64,000 nucleotides of DNA from Marisa cornuarietis. Taxonomy: Eukaryota > Mollusca > Gastropoda > Architaenioglossa > Ampullariidae. Each line of letters opens with the position of its first letter. Position 1 is the first letter of the stretch. Of this stretch, positions 25,547-36,481 are shown piece by piece. Where the stretch lies: contig SMMW01000589.1 of the NCBI GenBank assembly GCA_004794655.1, forward strand, positions 744,001 to 808,000, in the 5' to 3' direction. The notes under the pieces are model-generated. The model saw only the letters and a list, made by a program, of their open reading frames with translations. It was not told the DNA's origin and did not search any database. Position numbers and translations under genes: made by a program.

Positions 25547-28500
25547 TAAGTAAGAGAGAGATAGACAATTGGTGAGACAGACAAAGAGTAGAAGTGAAAG
25601 AATTTTCGCGCAGAAGTATCTCCTATAGGATATAAGGTTGTGACTCTTGTTATATCAATAAAGGGGAAGAAAATAGAGTACTAAACAATTGACACGCATC
25701 ATGTTTGTTAGAAGAAGGAACTTGTAAGCCGGATACATATTGTCGCATGTGTAACTATATGAGTGTTGCTTTGTGGCGAAATGATAACGGGTAGGTGTTA
25801 TATGATAATGGGTAGGTGTTTTGATAACGGGGGCGGAGGTGCTAACGAGTCTGTGTCGAAAAATCTGGCGAACCAAGAAATGGCCACGGGAGTGATCGCA
25901 GTCACTAGTAGTGCCCATTCCGAAAAAGGGCAACAGTCAAAAGTGTCAGAACCATCGGACGATCAGCCTGATTTGCCATGCGAGTAAGGTGATGCTGAAA
26001 GTATTACAACGCCGTCTCACAGCCGCGGCGGAGAACATACGAGCTGAGGAACAAGCGGGGTTTCGTGCTGGTCGCAGGACGATCGAACAAATCTTCAGCT
26101 GTAGAGTTCTCATCGAGAAGCACTTGCATCACGGTAAAGCTCTTTACCACCATTTTGTCGATTTCAAGAAGGCTTTCAACCGTGTCTGGCATGAAGGACT
26201 GTGGAACGTGATGCGATCATTCAAAGTGGAAGAAGGACTGATCCAAACCATCAAAGCTCTCTATGATGGATCTAGAAGCTCGGTACTGTTAAAAACGAAG
26301 TGGGGGAGTCGTTCCCCACGAAGGTGGGTGTTCGCCAGGGCTGTCCGCTCTCGCCTGTACTGTTTAACATCTTTCTGGAAAAAATAATGCGAAACACGTT
26401 AGAAGACCATGAAACCACCGTTTCGATCGGTGGCAGACCGCTGAGCAACCTTCGTTTTGCCGATGACATAGATCTCCTTGCCGGAAGCAATGAAGAGTTG
26501 CAGTCTCTGACAGACAGGCTCGCAGAAGCCGCCAAAGCATATGGGATGGAAATCAGTGCGGAAAAGAGCAAGGTGATGGTGAACACAATAGGCCCTGGAA
26601 AGGCCGAAATCCGTTTGAACGGCGAGCAACTGGAGCAGGTTCAGTCCTTCAAATACCTCGGATCGACCATAACCAGTGAGGGTGGTAGTGCGGAAGATGT
26701 TCGTCAAAGGATCATAGCTGCTACAGCGGAAATGACGAGACTCAACAGAATATGGAACTGCAAAAGCGTGTCGTTCGCTTCGAAATTAAGACTCTATAAG
26801 TCCGTCGTTGTACCTGTCTTGCTGTACGGCTGTGAGACTTGGTCGCTGCTATCAGACGAGATGAAAAAGATATCGGCGTTTGAAATGAAATGTTTCAGGA
26901 GACTGCTACATATCTCCTACAGTGAGCAAAAGACGAACGAATTCGTATGCCACCTGGTTCGCAGTCTGGTTGGTCACCAGGAACCCCTTCTGACAGTCGT
27001 AAGGAGGTACAAGTTAAAATGGTTTGGACACGTCTCTCGGCACGATGGTATACCGAAGACGGTGCTGCAGGGAACCGTAGAAGGCAAAAGGCGAGTAGGG
27101 AAACAGCGAAAACTCTGGTTAGGCAATGTGAAAGAGTGGACAGGATGTTCACTAAGCACGTTGAATAGTATGACGGGTGATCGAGCAGCTTGGTATGGAT
27201 TCGTTAAACGAACACTCTCTGGTCATGTTGGCTCGCCTATGATGAGAGGGAGTGGCACCTAGGCGCTCCCGCACAACTGGCTCATCGCGGTTGGGTCTGT
27301 TGTCTAGGAACCAGAGTGGCACTAAAGGTAAACGGTTGATCGTGTCTAGACCAAAGATCCTTGGTCTAGACCTCGCCATGAGCCTAGCCGTTTCCAATTT
27401 CCATCACCCACCTTTATCTTCAACGACATAATAGGTATCCATTTTTTGGTGAATATCTGCTTAGGTGGGAAGGGAGTCAAGTCGATTAGCACTACCCGAA
27501 CAGGTCCTGAACCAGTAACCTGCTCCTCAGTTAAACACCCTACCATCCCCTTCCCAAAAAGACTGCTAAGTACTTCACTCGGACGCAGCACGAGCAACAA
27601 AGTGGATTCCTCTTTTAAATACTCATTTCGTTGCCGTATTACAGCTTACATATTTACCCCCCCCCACCAGCACTGAACGCGTTCACAACTGAAAATATGC
27701 CTGTGACGTAACAGTATCGCTGCGGTCATCGCGTCTATACAGCTCACCCTGAAATGTACTGTACGTTACTTTTACTTACCCTGAACTGTACTGTATGTCA
27801 CTCTAACTCACCTGAACTGTGCTCTTTGTCACTGTTACTCACCTGAACTGTACTGTATGTCACTGCTACTCACCCTGAACTGTACTGTATGTCACTGCTA
27901 CTCACCCTGAACTGTACTGTATGTCACTGTAAATCACCTGAACTGTACTGTATGTCACTGTAACTCACCCTGAACTGTACTGTATGTCACTGTAACTCAT
28001 CCTGAACTGTACTGTATGTCACTGTAACTCACCTGAACTGTACTGTATGTCACTGTAACTCACCCTGAACTGTACTGTATGTCACTGTTACTCACCCTGA
28101 ACTGTACTGTATGTCACTGTAACTCACCTGAACTGTACTGTATGTCACTGTAACTCACCCTGAACTGTACTGTATGTCACTGTTACTCACCCTGAACTGT
28201 ACTGTATGTCACTGTAACTCACCTGAACTGTACTGTATGTCACTGTAACTCACCCTGAACTGTACTGTATGTCACTGTTACTCACCCTGAACTGTACTGT
28301 ATGTCACTGTTACTCACCTGAACTGTACATGGTTGTTGTTTACAGAGGCGCAAGACAAATGTGTGGCTTGCAGCTACAACTTAGCCGGTGATGGCACTAG
28401 GGACTACGCATGCGTGAACGATTCTCTACGTCAAGTGCAAAGTACGAACGTCAACTGCAACTTTGCCACACACAGATGTGTCATCAAAGCCGTCTATCGA

Positions 28501-28607
28501 TATAAAGGTTCAGAGCTTGACCTTCTTTTTTCATTATTATTATTATTGGTATTGTGGCTTCTGTTTAAAGTCAAAATAGCACAACAGAAAATTAAATTAA
28601 TGAAATT

Positions 28608-28667
<60 letters not shown>

Positions 28668-31098
28668 TTCTCTGTCGGGATATATATGTATATATACACA
28701 CACTACAGATTTACAGCCTGCCATTCTAATGTTATTTTTTGTGTATTGTAGTTTCTGTTTATAGCCAAGGAGGACATAGTGAAATTAGACTAAACGTGTG
28801 TGTACATGTGTATGTGTGTGCATATATATATACACACACGCATATACATATACATACATGAAATTGAATATAGCTAACCAAATGGAGGGAGATTAATGAA
28901 GTATGTAATTATTTCAAATTCACGTGTTACAAAAGTGACTTGAAGGAGCCATAGTTTGCCAATACACTCAAACAAACAAACATTAAAAAGAGATACTATC
29001 ATTTATCTCAAAAACGTAATAAAATGTTCCTTCGAATGCTGATGACAGGAAGACATGTTTCAATATCTTACTATATAATAATAATAAATGAAGATTTGTA
29101 TAGCGCATATTCACACTCACAGAGAGCATGCTCTTAGCGCTTAAAACGAGGAAGAGACATGGACTAAATGGATAGAACACGAGGGACGGAAGAATAAACA
29201 ACAGTACTGACGACAAACACAAAACAAAGATAGAAAACATAAAAAGGCACCTAGTAATAGGAACAGAGAATATAGTGATTCTGCAGAGAAAGATGGGTAG
29301 AAAAGTAGCAAGAGCGGAAGGAGGGGAGGGTAAGAAGGACGAGCATTGTGTGGACTGTGTTAGGAGTAATGCTCAAGGAAGAGGTGGGTTTTCAGTGCAG
29401 ATTTGTAGGACTCACTAGTAGGAAGGTAGCAGATGTGGATATGAGAAGCAATGCTGCCTTGGTACTTTGATTTAGGTTGTATTACAAAAACTCCCTCATC
29501 AAATACAAATGTACTGCAAAAGTCAACGCGCTGTATTCTAAACTAATGGAAACATTTATAAACTGTTATGATATTGAATAGACAAAGTTAATGAAAGTGA
29601 TGAAATTAAAATATCTTTGACTTAATTATGAATAATAATTTTTAAGGTGGTGAGCTAAACGATAAGCATAAGCATCCCAAAGAAGAAAAAAATTAACCTT
29701 TAGATAATACATTTTAATAGAAAAGGCTTAAGTGCACTTAAGTTTCTATAGAATACCATATTTTTCTTTAAGATTTATTCCCATTTACCATAGATATTGC
29801 TGCCCTAAGATGCTAACGATGTTAATTGTTTTCGTTACTTTGGTTTGTAGCACAGTACGGTAAAGGTTATTCCATGACCCTTTTTATATCGTTTGGGGGT
29901 GAGGTGTTAGAGACCTTTTTATTTATCTTCTGTGCAGTCTGGTGCTACGTGAAGGATTATCTGAAAATCCTGACGACACTCTAACCATTATGACAAAACG
30001 CACTGAGAAAAGTTCAAATTTCATTACAAAAAACTTTAAAAAACGGTACCATAGTAAAAATGAGAATGTATTCAGAAAATATTTGTGGAAAATACTCTGA
30101 CACTTCATAAGTAGTATCTAGCGATCATAAGAAGTAAGCAAAAGTTCAGCTTAGTCACAATGGAGGCTGTATGGTTAAGATTAAAAACTTCGTTATCTCC
30201 ATCTTCTTCGTGAACATTATCATCGGGAACGACAAAGAAGTCACCCCATAAAAAGAAACTTTCAGTTTCAGACTTAAAACCAAATATTTGTCAGCTTAAT
30301 AACAAAAAGAAAAAGCCGCTCTCAACCCAGGTGATGTCGAAGGGAATAAAGACAGGCGATACTTTGGCTCATCTTTCTCTTTGTTTTATTTAAATAATAT
30401 GAAAAGTTTTATTCAATTTGAAATTTTTTTTTACTTGAGTACAACGATGTATATTTTTGGCATCTTTAAATACTCATAAAGCACTAAAATAACTTTCAAT
30501 GGAAGTTGTAAAATAAACTGTGTGGCATTGTGTAGTGGGAAATGTTCGATGTCATAGTTTCAAATTCGAGAAATGCCAAATACTGAGAGTTTACGCATTT
30601 AGGACTTAACGTATGGAGAGAAAGTATGGGTAAGTACACTCAGAGTGAGCCAAGTGCAGTTTGTATAGATAACAGATCACAACTTATGTTGTGAGTTTCA
30701 GTTGACAATCTTTCTCAATCATGAATGCTGTAGTATCCAAACACTTAATCTTAATTAAAGTCTATCTATCTATCTATCTATCTGAGTGGTGTTGATGTGT
30801 AGAAGGTTTGGAGGAGTAAGTGTATGATTTCCTCCTCTTCACAGAGTATCAAGTACTTCAGTCTGTCACGAGAAGCTGTCTGCCACAATCAGCCACATCG
30901 TCTGAAGTTTGTGGTTACAATGACGGACTGACATGTTTGCTGGAATGTAATAGCAACATGTGTAATGCCGAGCCCAACGCCGACCTCGCCAGAACATACA
31001 TCAGCTCCAGCGGTAACCAGCCTACTTCTGTACCAGCCAGGGTCATAGTTTCACAGCTCGCAACTTGCCTGAGTATTTTCTTGATCACCTTGATATGA
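24438..31098 (+). CDS. Ly6/three-finger GPI-anchored protein, 3 coding exons
   Basis: Exon 1 (24,438-24,507) encodes a 23-residue signal peptide (MSLNAGVCSVLV..., LWFLSSA) and ends GCAG|GTGAGT in phase 1. Exon 2 (28,346-28,507) follows TTTACAG and gives EAQDKCVACSYN and five cysteines; its donor GTTCAG leaves phase 1. Exon 3 (30,845-31,098) follows CTTCACAG and gives five more cysteines ending MCNAEP, the Cys-Asn finish of Ly6 domains, then YISSSG and a hydrophobic end (VSQLATCLSIFLITLI, stop) that reads as a GPI-attachment signal. The predicted precursor is 161 residues with 10 cysteines, matching Ly6/quiver-sleepless architecture. Such proteins sit on the outer cell surface and often modulate receptors or channels; this one's partner is unknown. 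AATAAA at 31,395-31,400 could end the transcript. Exon 2's acceptor abuts a minisatellite. Exons 2 and 3 are duplicated downstream. Confidence 0.8.
25284..25330. repeat. (TG)n microsatellite in Ly6 intron 1
   Basis: About 23 TG units. A second one with a trailing GA run lies at about 25,489-25,550. Confidence 0.95.
25850..27262 (+). pseudogene. RTE-like LINE reverse transcriptase, one frameshift, 5'-truncated
   Basis: The first frame (to about 26,320) holds RT fingers and palm start: CQNHRTISLI, EEQAGFRAGR and the first catalytic Asp region FVDFKKAFNRVWH. A frameshift near 26,310-26,325 leads into the frame 26,300-27,262 with VRQGCPLSPVLFN, the palm FADDIDLLAGS (the catalytic Asp pair), FKYLGSTI, and the C-terminal region LLYGCETWSL, LKWFGHVSRHDG and LQGTVEGKRRVG. 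The endonuclease is absent. It is the best-preserved of the family's copies here. The matching position in duplication unit 2 lacks it, so it inserted after the duplication, into Ly6 intron 1 in sense orientation. Confidence 0.85.
27440..27565 (-). mobile_element. Possible tRNA-SINE head
   Basis: On the minus strand ggtagggtgtttaactgagg is followed after a short gap by ggttcaggacctgttcgggt, which resemble pol III A and B boxes at tRNA-like spacing. The body was not traced. Confidence 0.35.
27743..28329. repeat. Minisatellite of about 31-32 bp units, array 1
   Basis: About 18 units of the form CTCACCTGAACTGTACTG followed by TATGTCACTGTTA, many with an extra C (CACCCTGA). The array stops about 16 bp before the Ly6 exon 2 acceptor, so it fills the expected branch-point region. 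Array 2 (32,070-32,304) sits at the matching place before exon 2'. On the minus strand most units read TTCAG-GTGAGT, a splice-donor consensus. Confidence 0.9.
28612..28664. repeat. (CA)n microsatellite in Ly6 intron 2
   Basis: About 26 CA units just after exon 2. The second duplication unit has only a short CA run at about 32,585. Confidence 0.95.
29079..29452 (-). mobile_element. CR1/L2-like LINE 3' fragment in Ly6 intron 2
   Basis: It starts with ATAATAATAAATGAAG and matches the 3' UTR and last coding codons of the LINE at 38,697-40,610 (tatagcgcatattcacactc, ctcttagcgcttaaaacgag, tgtggactgtgttaggag). In unit 2 the flanks meet directly near 33,352 (ttactatata then ctctggtactttg), an empty site. 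Insertion therefore followed the duplication. Confidence 0.8.
30761..30783. repeat. (TATC)n, short allele upstream of Ly6 exon 3
   Basis: Five to six units, ending 61 bp before exon 3. The same spot in unit 2 is expanded to about 48 units. Confidence 0.9.
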
Positions 31099-31394
31099 CA
31101 GAAACATCCTTAAAGGAGAACACGCATACGACTGCAGACTGTAGTAGTATGCATTTGGAAAGCACGGGACTGGACAGTATGCACACACACCCGAAAGTGT
31201 TAGCAAGCCACAACAGTATAATGTTAACCTTGTATTATTAATTTACTCTATGTAATTGTATTAGAATCGTAAAATCATTCAGTGAGTAATTTCTAAAACT
31301 GTGACTGCTTATTAAAAATTTGTCCATTTGAGGTCCCAATCCTCTGTTGTAGCTTGTTCTCTGCGAGAATGAGCATTAAAATGCGTAGCAGCAA

Positions 31395-31400
31395 AATAAA
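31395..31400 (+). terminator. Candidate polyadenylation signal for Ly6 copy 1
   Basis: AATAAA about 300 bp past the stop codon. This part is deleted from unit 2. Confidence 0.5.
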
Positions 31401-32069
31401 GATTGTTGAAATTTAATACCAATTATTTTCTTGTGAATCAAGCATCAATTTTTTATTTACAAAATAAGTGTGAATTTTATCAAAATTACTTTGCAAACAC
31501 CTAATACAACATTGGTAGTAATGTTTAGACAGTTCACTATGTAATGAAAAGAAGAAACTTTTACATACCTAGCTTCCATAACTGAGTAAGTAAAGCTATT
31601 TAGCTTGGGGGCAAAATGACAGACAGGATTCTAAAGAGGCTGTCTGGCCATCGGAAGACAGCATTCCAATGGCACGATGAAGGAATGGATTCTTTAAGAT
31701 GTTTTCAAGAATCAAATGCTTTTGTGATCCTGTAACACAGCGAATAGCACAGTTTGTGGGTTCTCTTGTCAGAAGTATTGCAGTGTAATCAACAGAGTGG
31801 AAAGCATTTTATCTCTAAGAATAAATTAAACCGCCTAAAGAATGTTAAAAATAGAATTCATATTGTCGCATGTGTAGCTTTATGAGCGTGATTTTGTGGC
31901 AAAATGATAAAGTAGTCTATATTTATTTTAGGAAAGAACAGTCACCCCAAACACTTTCACAAATGCGAGAGTCGCAAAAAACGATCACTAGTTTGTGACG
32001 TCAGAGATCTTCACTGTGAAAGTATGCCTGTGACGTAACAGCTTCGCTGCGGTCATCGCGTCTATAAAC

Positions 32070-32304
32070 CTCACCCTGAACTGTACTGTCTGTCACTGTT
32101 ACTCACCTGAACTGTACTGTATGTCACTGTTACTCACCTGAACTGTACTGTATGTCACTGTTACTCACCTGAACTTTACTGTATGTCACTGTTACTCACC
32201 GGAACTGTATTGTATGTCACTGTTACTCACCTGAACTTTACTGTATGTCACTGTTACTCACCGGAACTGTACTGTATGTCACTGTTACTCACCTGAACTG
32301 TACA
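32070..32304. repeat. Minisatellite, array 2
   Basis: About seven units of the same repeat as 27,743-28,329, ending about 14 bp before exon 2'. Confidence 0.9.
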
Positions 32305-32318
32305 TGGTTGTTGTTTAG

Positions 32319-32480
32319 AGGCGCAAGACAAATGTGTCGCTTGCAGCTACAACTTCGCCGGTGATGGTACTACGGACTACGCATGCGTGAACGATTCTCT
32401 ACGTTTCAAGCATAGTAGGAACATCACCTGCAACTTTAACACACACAGATGTGTCATCAGAACCGTCTATCGATATTCAG
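32319..32480 (+). CDS. Ly6 exon 2' (duplicate cassette)
   Basis: It is 162 nt, the same length and phase (1-1) as exon 2, and intact. It encodes AQDKCVACSYNFAGDG through CVIRTVYRYS with all five cysteines kept. Changes cluster in the middle (LRFKHSRNITC replaces LRQVQSTNVNC), which adds an N-glycosylation sequon (NIT). The acceptor TTGTTTAG lacks the CA present in exon 2's TTTACAG but keeps AG. No start codon or signal peptide lies nearby, so it needs exon 1 or exon 3 upstream. Confidence 0.7.
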
Positions 32481-32710
32481 GTTCAGAGCCTGGCTTTCTT
32501 CTGTCATTATTATTATTAATGTTATTGTGGTTTCTGTTTCAAGTCATAGTACCCCAAAAGAAAATTAAATTAAAGAAATTAAAACACACACACATCTCTT
32601 TGTCTCGATATATATATATATATATGGGTTTACAGCCTGACATTCATGTTATTATTTTGTATATTGTTGCTTCTGTTTAAACCCAAGTACCACATAGTGA
32701 AATTAGATTA

Positions 32711-33101
32711 CCGTAAACATCGAACTATAAGCAGCGACTTTTTTATCCAGCTTTAAGTCCTGCGGCTTAAACAGCGATGCAGCTTGTTTGCAAAATTTTC
32801 AGATTCCGATTAATTTTTCGATGAGCTTTATGTTAAAGTTTTAACAGTTCATGTCGTGACAGTGAACTGTTCACAGTTTCAAATCAATGCCACATAGAAC
32901 TAAAGCATTCAGATCAGTTGCTGAAGCACACACCCTTACCATGCCCAAAAAGGACACGAAATGCCTGATGCATTTCAAGTGTATATATTTGCGGCTTACT
33001 AACAAATGCGGCTGATTTGTGATAAAAATGTAAGATTTTTTAAAAAATTTAGTGGATGCGGCTTATAAAAACACGCGCGCTCAGTAGACCGAAATTTACG
33101 G
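32711..33101. mobile_element. MITE with CCGTAAA termini and TA target duplication
   Basis: TA dinucleotides at 32,709-32,710 and 33,102-33,103 bound a 391-bp insert whose ends are inverted (CCGTAAACATCG at left; CCGTAAATTTCGG read inward from the right). It contains several gcggctta motifs in both orientations and no transposase. Unit 1 shows the empty site near 28,786 (gaaattagactaaacg). Confidence 0.8.
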
Positions 33102-33786
33102 TAAATTGTATGTGTTTATATATATATATATACACACATATGAAATGGACTATAGCTAACCACATAGCGGAGATAAATAAAGTATGTAATTATTTCAAGT
33201 TCAGGTGATATAAAAGTGACTTGAAGGATCCATAGTTTGCCAATACACTCAAAAACAAAACAATAAAATAGATACTATCATTTATGTCAAAAACGTATTA
33301 AAATGTTCGTAGACATGTTGATGACAGGAAGACATGTTTTAATATCTTACTATATAAGGGGTTTAGGTTGCTCTGGTACTTTGTCTTGGGTTGTGTTGAA
33401 AATATTGCCTCATCAAAATACAAATGTATTGCAAAAGTCAACGCGCTGTATTCCAGACTAGTGAAAACATTTATAAACATTTATGATACTGGAAAGAAAA
33501 AATCAAAGAATGTGATGAAATCGAAATATCTTTGACCTAATTATAAATAATAATTTTTAAGGTGGTGTGCTCAATGATAAGCATAAACATCCCAAAGAAG
33601 AAAAAAAAGTATCCCTTTAGATAATACATTTCAACAGAGAAAGCTTAAGTGCATTTACCTGTCTATAGAATAACACATTTTTCTAAAAGATTAACTTACG
33701 TTTACCATAGATATTGCTGCCCAAAGATACTAATGCTGTTAATTTTTTTTTTTTGGTAACTTCGAGTTGTAACACAGTAAGGTAAA

Positions 33787-34048
33787 GGTCGTCACATGAC
33801 CATGTTCATGTCGTTGGGGGTGGGGGGAGGTGTTAGAGACCTCACTTTTCTCGGGGGCAGCTTTGCGTGATGGCAGTCTCCGTCTCCTCTCCCTCGCTGC
33901 CTTACTTTCCTCTCCCATCTTTGGAGTCAGGTACCCATTCCCGCCACTGGGTCGACTGGGAAAAGAAAGCTGCATTACACGGGTACCGAACGCTAGGCCT
34001 ATCAGTTGGGATGTAGCGCTCTAACTCTTCGGGTATTCGCTCCCCCTT
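33787..34048 (-). mobile_element. tRNA-derived SINE, minus strand
   Basis: On the minus strand a tRNA-like head (gaagagttagagcgct; then gcgttcggtacccg as B box) leads into a body shared with 57,590-57,825 (cagtcgacccag, ggcgggaatgggt, gaggtctctaacacctc) and a tail of acctttacct type. Unit 1 keeps only its last 50 bp or so (29,866-29,912), so the SINE predates the duplication and was partly deleted there. Confidence 0.75.
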
Positions 34049-35405
34049 AAACACAATAATTTTTTTTGTAAACGCAAAATGATCATAACTTTAGTCTTGT
34101 TGATAGGAAACTAAGGAAAGTAACTGAACTTTAAAGGTACAAAAAAGTAAGCAGAAAAGGGAAAGACAGATAATGAAATAAATTGGATTGAATTTCTTTA
34201 CTATGGGGAAACGTCTCCTGCCTCACACTAAATAGCTTAAATATTTGAAATATTAATTTTATTTATTTAAAATATATTTAAACTTTTTTCATTTAATAAC
34301 GTTTTTATTTACTTTCTGTACATTCTGGTGCTACATAAAGAATTATCTGAAAATCATGACGACACTTGAAACATTATTACAAAACACGAAGAAAATTCCA
34401 AATTTAATTTAAATTCTTAACAAAAACGGAGTTATAGTAAAAATGAGAATGTATTCAGTAAATATTTGTGGAAAATACTCTGAAATCTTATAAGTAGTCT
34501 CTAACGATCGTAAGAAGTAAACAAAAGTTCAGCTTAGTAACAGTAGTGGTTGTATGATTTTAACTAAAAACTTCATTATATCTCCATCCCGGTTAACATT
34601 TTCATCAGGAACGACAAAGAAATCATCCTTATCAAATTAATAATAAAAAGAAAAAGCCGCTCTCAACTCAGGTGATGTCGAAAGGGAAGAAAGACACGCG
34701 ATACGTTGGCTCATCTTTCTCTTTGTTTTATTTAAATAATTTGACAAGTTCTTGTACTTGAATACAATTATGTACATTTTTACCATCTTTAAGCACTCCT
34801 AAGGCACTAAAATAACTTTTAATAGAACTTGTAACATAAACTCTGTGGCATTATGCAGTGATAAAGGTTCCATGTCATATTTTCGAAATCGAGAAATGCC
34901 AAATACTGAGAGTTTACGCATTTAGAACTTAATGTATGGAAAGAAAGTTAAGGTAAGTACACTCAAAGTGAGCCAAGTGCAGTTTGTATAGATAACAGAT
35001 CACAAATCATGTTGTGAGTTTCAGTTGACAATCGTTATCAATCATGAAAGCTGTAGCATCCAAACACTTAACCTTAATTCATGGGTAAGAAAACAAGATA
35101 TTACACGACGACAGAGTAAATCATTGACTGGACTAAGAATACAAAATCCTCCGTTACAAACTGGAAATTCTACAATAAATAAAACAATTATATTCTATTG
35201 ATGGCGTCAATGGTCAATATGATCAATGCAGTGGACGAAGATTAATCAGCAATTATTCTGAAAACACCTTCAGCGTAAATCTCTTCTGTCACGCATTCCT
35301 TTTTAAAAATATTTATATGTAATTATCGCAAATAACACAAATGTGATGGAAGTAATCCCAGCAGCCAATCACAGCTCACCAATTTTGTTTACCTCTTATG
35401 ATTCC

Positions 35406-35599
<194 letters not shown>

Positions 35600-35660
35600 G
35601 AGTGGTGTTGATGTGTAGAAGGTTTGGAGGAGTAAGTGTATGATTTCCTCCTCTTCACAG

Positions 35661-35917
35661 GTTATCGCGTACTTCAGTCTGTTGCGAGAAGCTGTCTGCC
35701 ACAATCAGCCACATCGTCTGAAGTTTGTGGTTACAATGACAGACGGACATGTTTGCTGGAATGTAAGAGCAACATGTGTAATGCCGAGCCCAACGCCGAC
35801 CTCGCCAGGACATACATCAGCTCCAGCGGCAAGCAGCTTACTTCTGTACCAGCCAGGGTCATAGATTTGCAGCTTTTATCAAAATTACTTTGCAAACAGC
35901 TGATGCAACATTGGTAG
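35661..35917 (+). CDS. Ly6 exon 3' (duplicate cassette, altered C-terminus)
   Basis: It follows CTTCACAG, starts in phase 1 and keeps all five cysteines and the MCNAEP finish. Up to SVPARVI it is almost identical to exon 3. Then a deletion joins it to former 3' UTR sequence, so the end becomes DLQLLSKLLCKQLMQHW instead of the hydrophobic GPI signal. Read to its stop it would give a secreted protein with an extra cysteine. A GC-type donor (AGCG|GCAAGC) after YISSSG matches the place where exon 3 has GTAACC. AATAAA occurs at 35,942-35,947. Confidence 0.65.
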
Positions 35918-36320
35918 TAATTTTTAAATAGTTCACTATGTAATAAAAATAAGAAAATTTTATATACTTATAGCTTCCATAACTGAGTAAGTAAAGTTAG
36001 TTAGCTTGGGGGCAAAATGACAGACAACAGCATGGTAGGATTCTAAAGAGGCTGTCTGGCCATCGGGAGACAGTATTCCAATGTCACGAAGAAATAGATT
36101 CTTAATGATGTTTTTAAAAATCAAATGCTTTTGTGATCCTGTAACACAACAAATAGCCCAGTTTGTGGGCTCTCTTGTCACAAGTATTGCAGTGTAATCA
36201 ACAGACTGGTAGCATTTTGTCACTAAGAGCAAATTTAACCGCATAAACAATGTTCAAAAATAGAATCCATGTTGTCATAGTTCATGTATATATCTTTTTC
36301 ATCCAGGCTCTGTCTTTTAG

Positions 36321-36481
36321 CTGATCATGCTGATATCTTGGGTAAGACCGACCATGGCCTTGATGGATATTCACAACGAGGCGGCAGATGGAAACCCACT
36401 TGTCTCGTTCCAATTGTTCTCTTCCTAAACCTTCTGGCGATGATGATGAACACTAGTACATATGATTTGATTCGCTTTTAG
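36321..36481 (+). CDS. Candidate downstream Ly6 exon 4 with hydrophobic tail
   Basis: Acceptor CTGTCTTTTAG precedes a frame that fits phase 1 (x+CT, then DHADILGKTDHG). It ends in a hydrophobic run PTCLVPIVLFLNLLAMMM plus ten residues and a stop. It lies just beyond duplication unit 2, where an original last exon would be. Splicing from exon 3' (GC donor) would restore a membrane-attachment signal. The ten residues after the hydrophobic run are untypical for a GPI signal, so this stays tentative. Confidence 0.35.

Larger units (their letters stand above)
25736..31858 (+). repeat. Tandem duplication unit 1 (carries Ly6 exons 2 and 3)
   Basis: The unit begins at catattgtc (25,736-25,744). The same sequence recurs at 31,859-31,867 where unit 2 begins, and the related catgttgtc occurs at 36,268-36,276 just past unit 2. 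The nearly shared nonamer suggests junction microhomology. Unit 1 has since gained an RTE-like LINE (25,850-27,262) and a CR1/L2 3' fragment (29,079-29,452), and has lost part of a SINE near 29,900. Confidence 0.85.

Noticed and set aside
27743..28329. CRISPR-like repeat array
   Set aside because: Units are contiguous without unique spacers; this is a minisatellite in an animal intron.
28333..28764. A 143-residue single-exon protein
   Set aside because: Only 28,346-28,507 is coding; the rest reads through the donor into intron and CA repeat.
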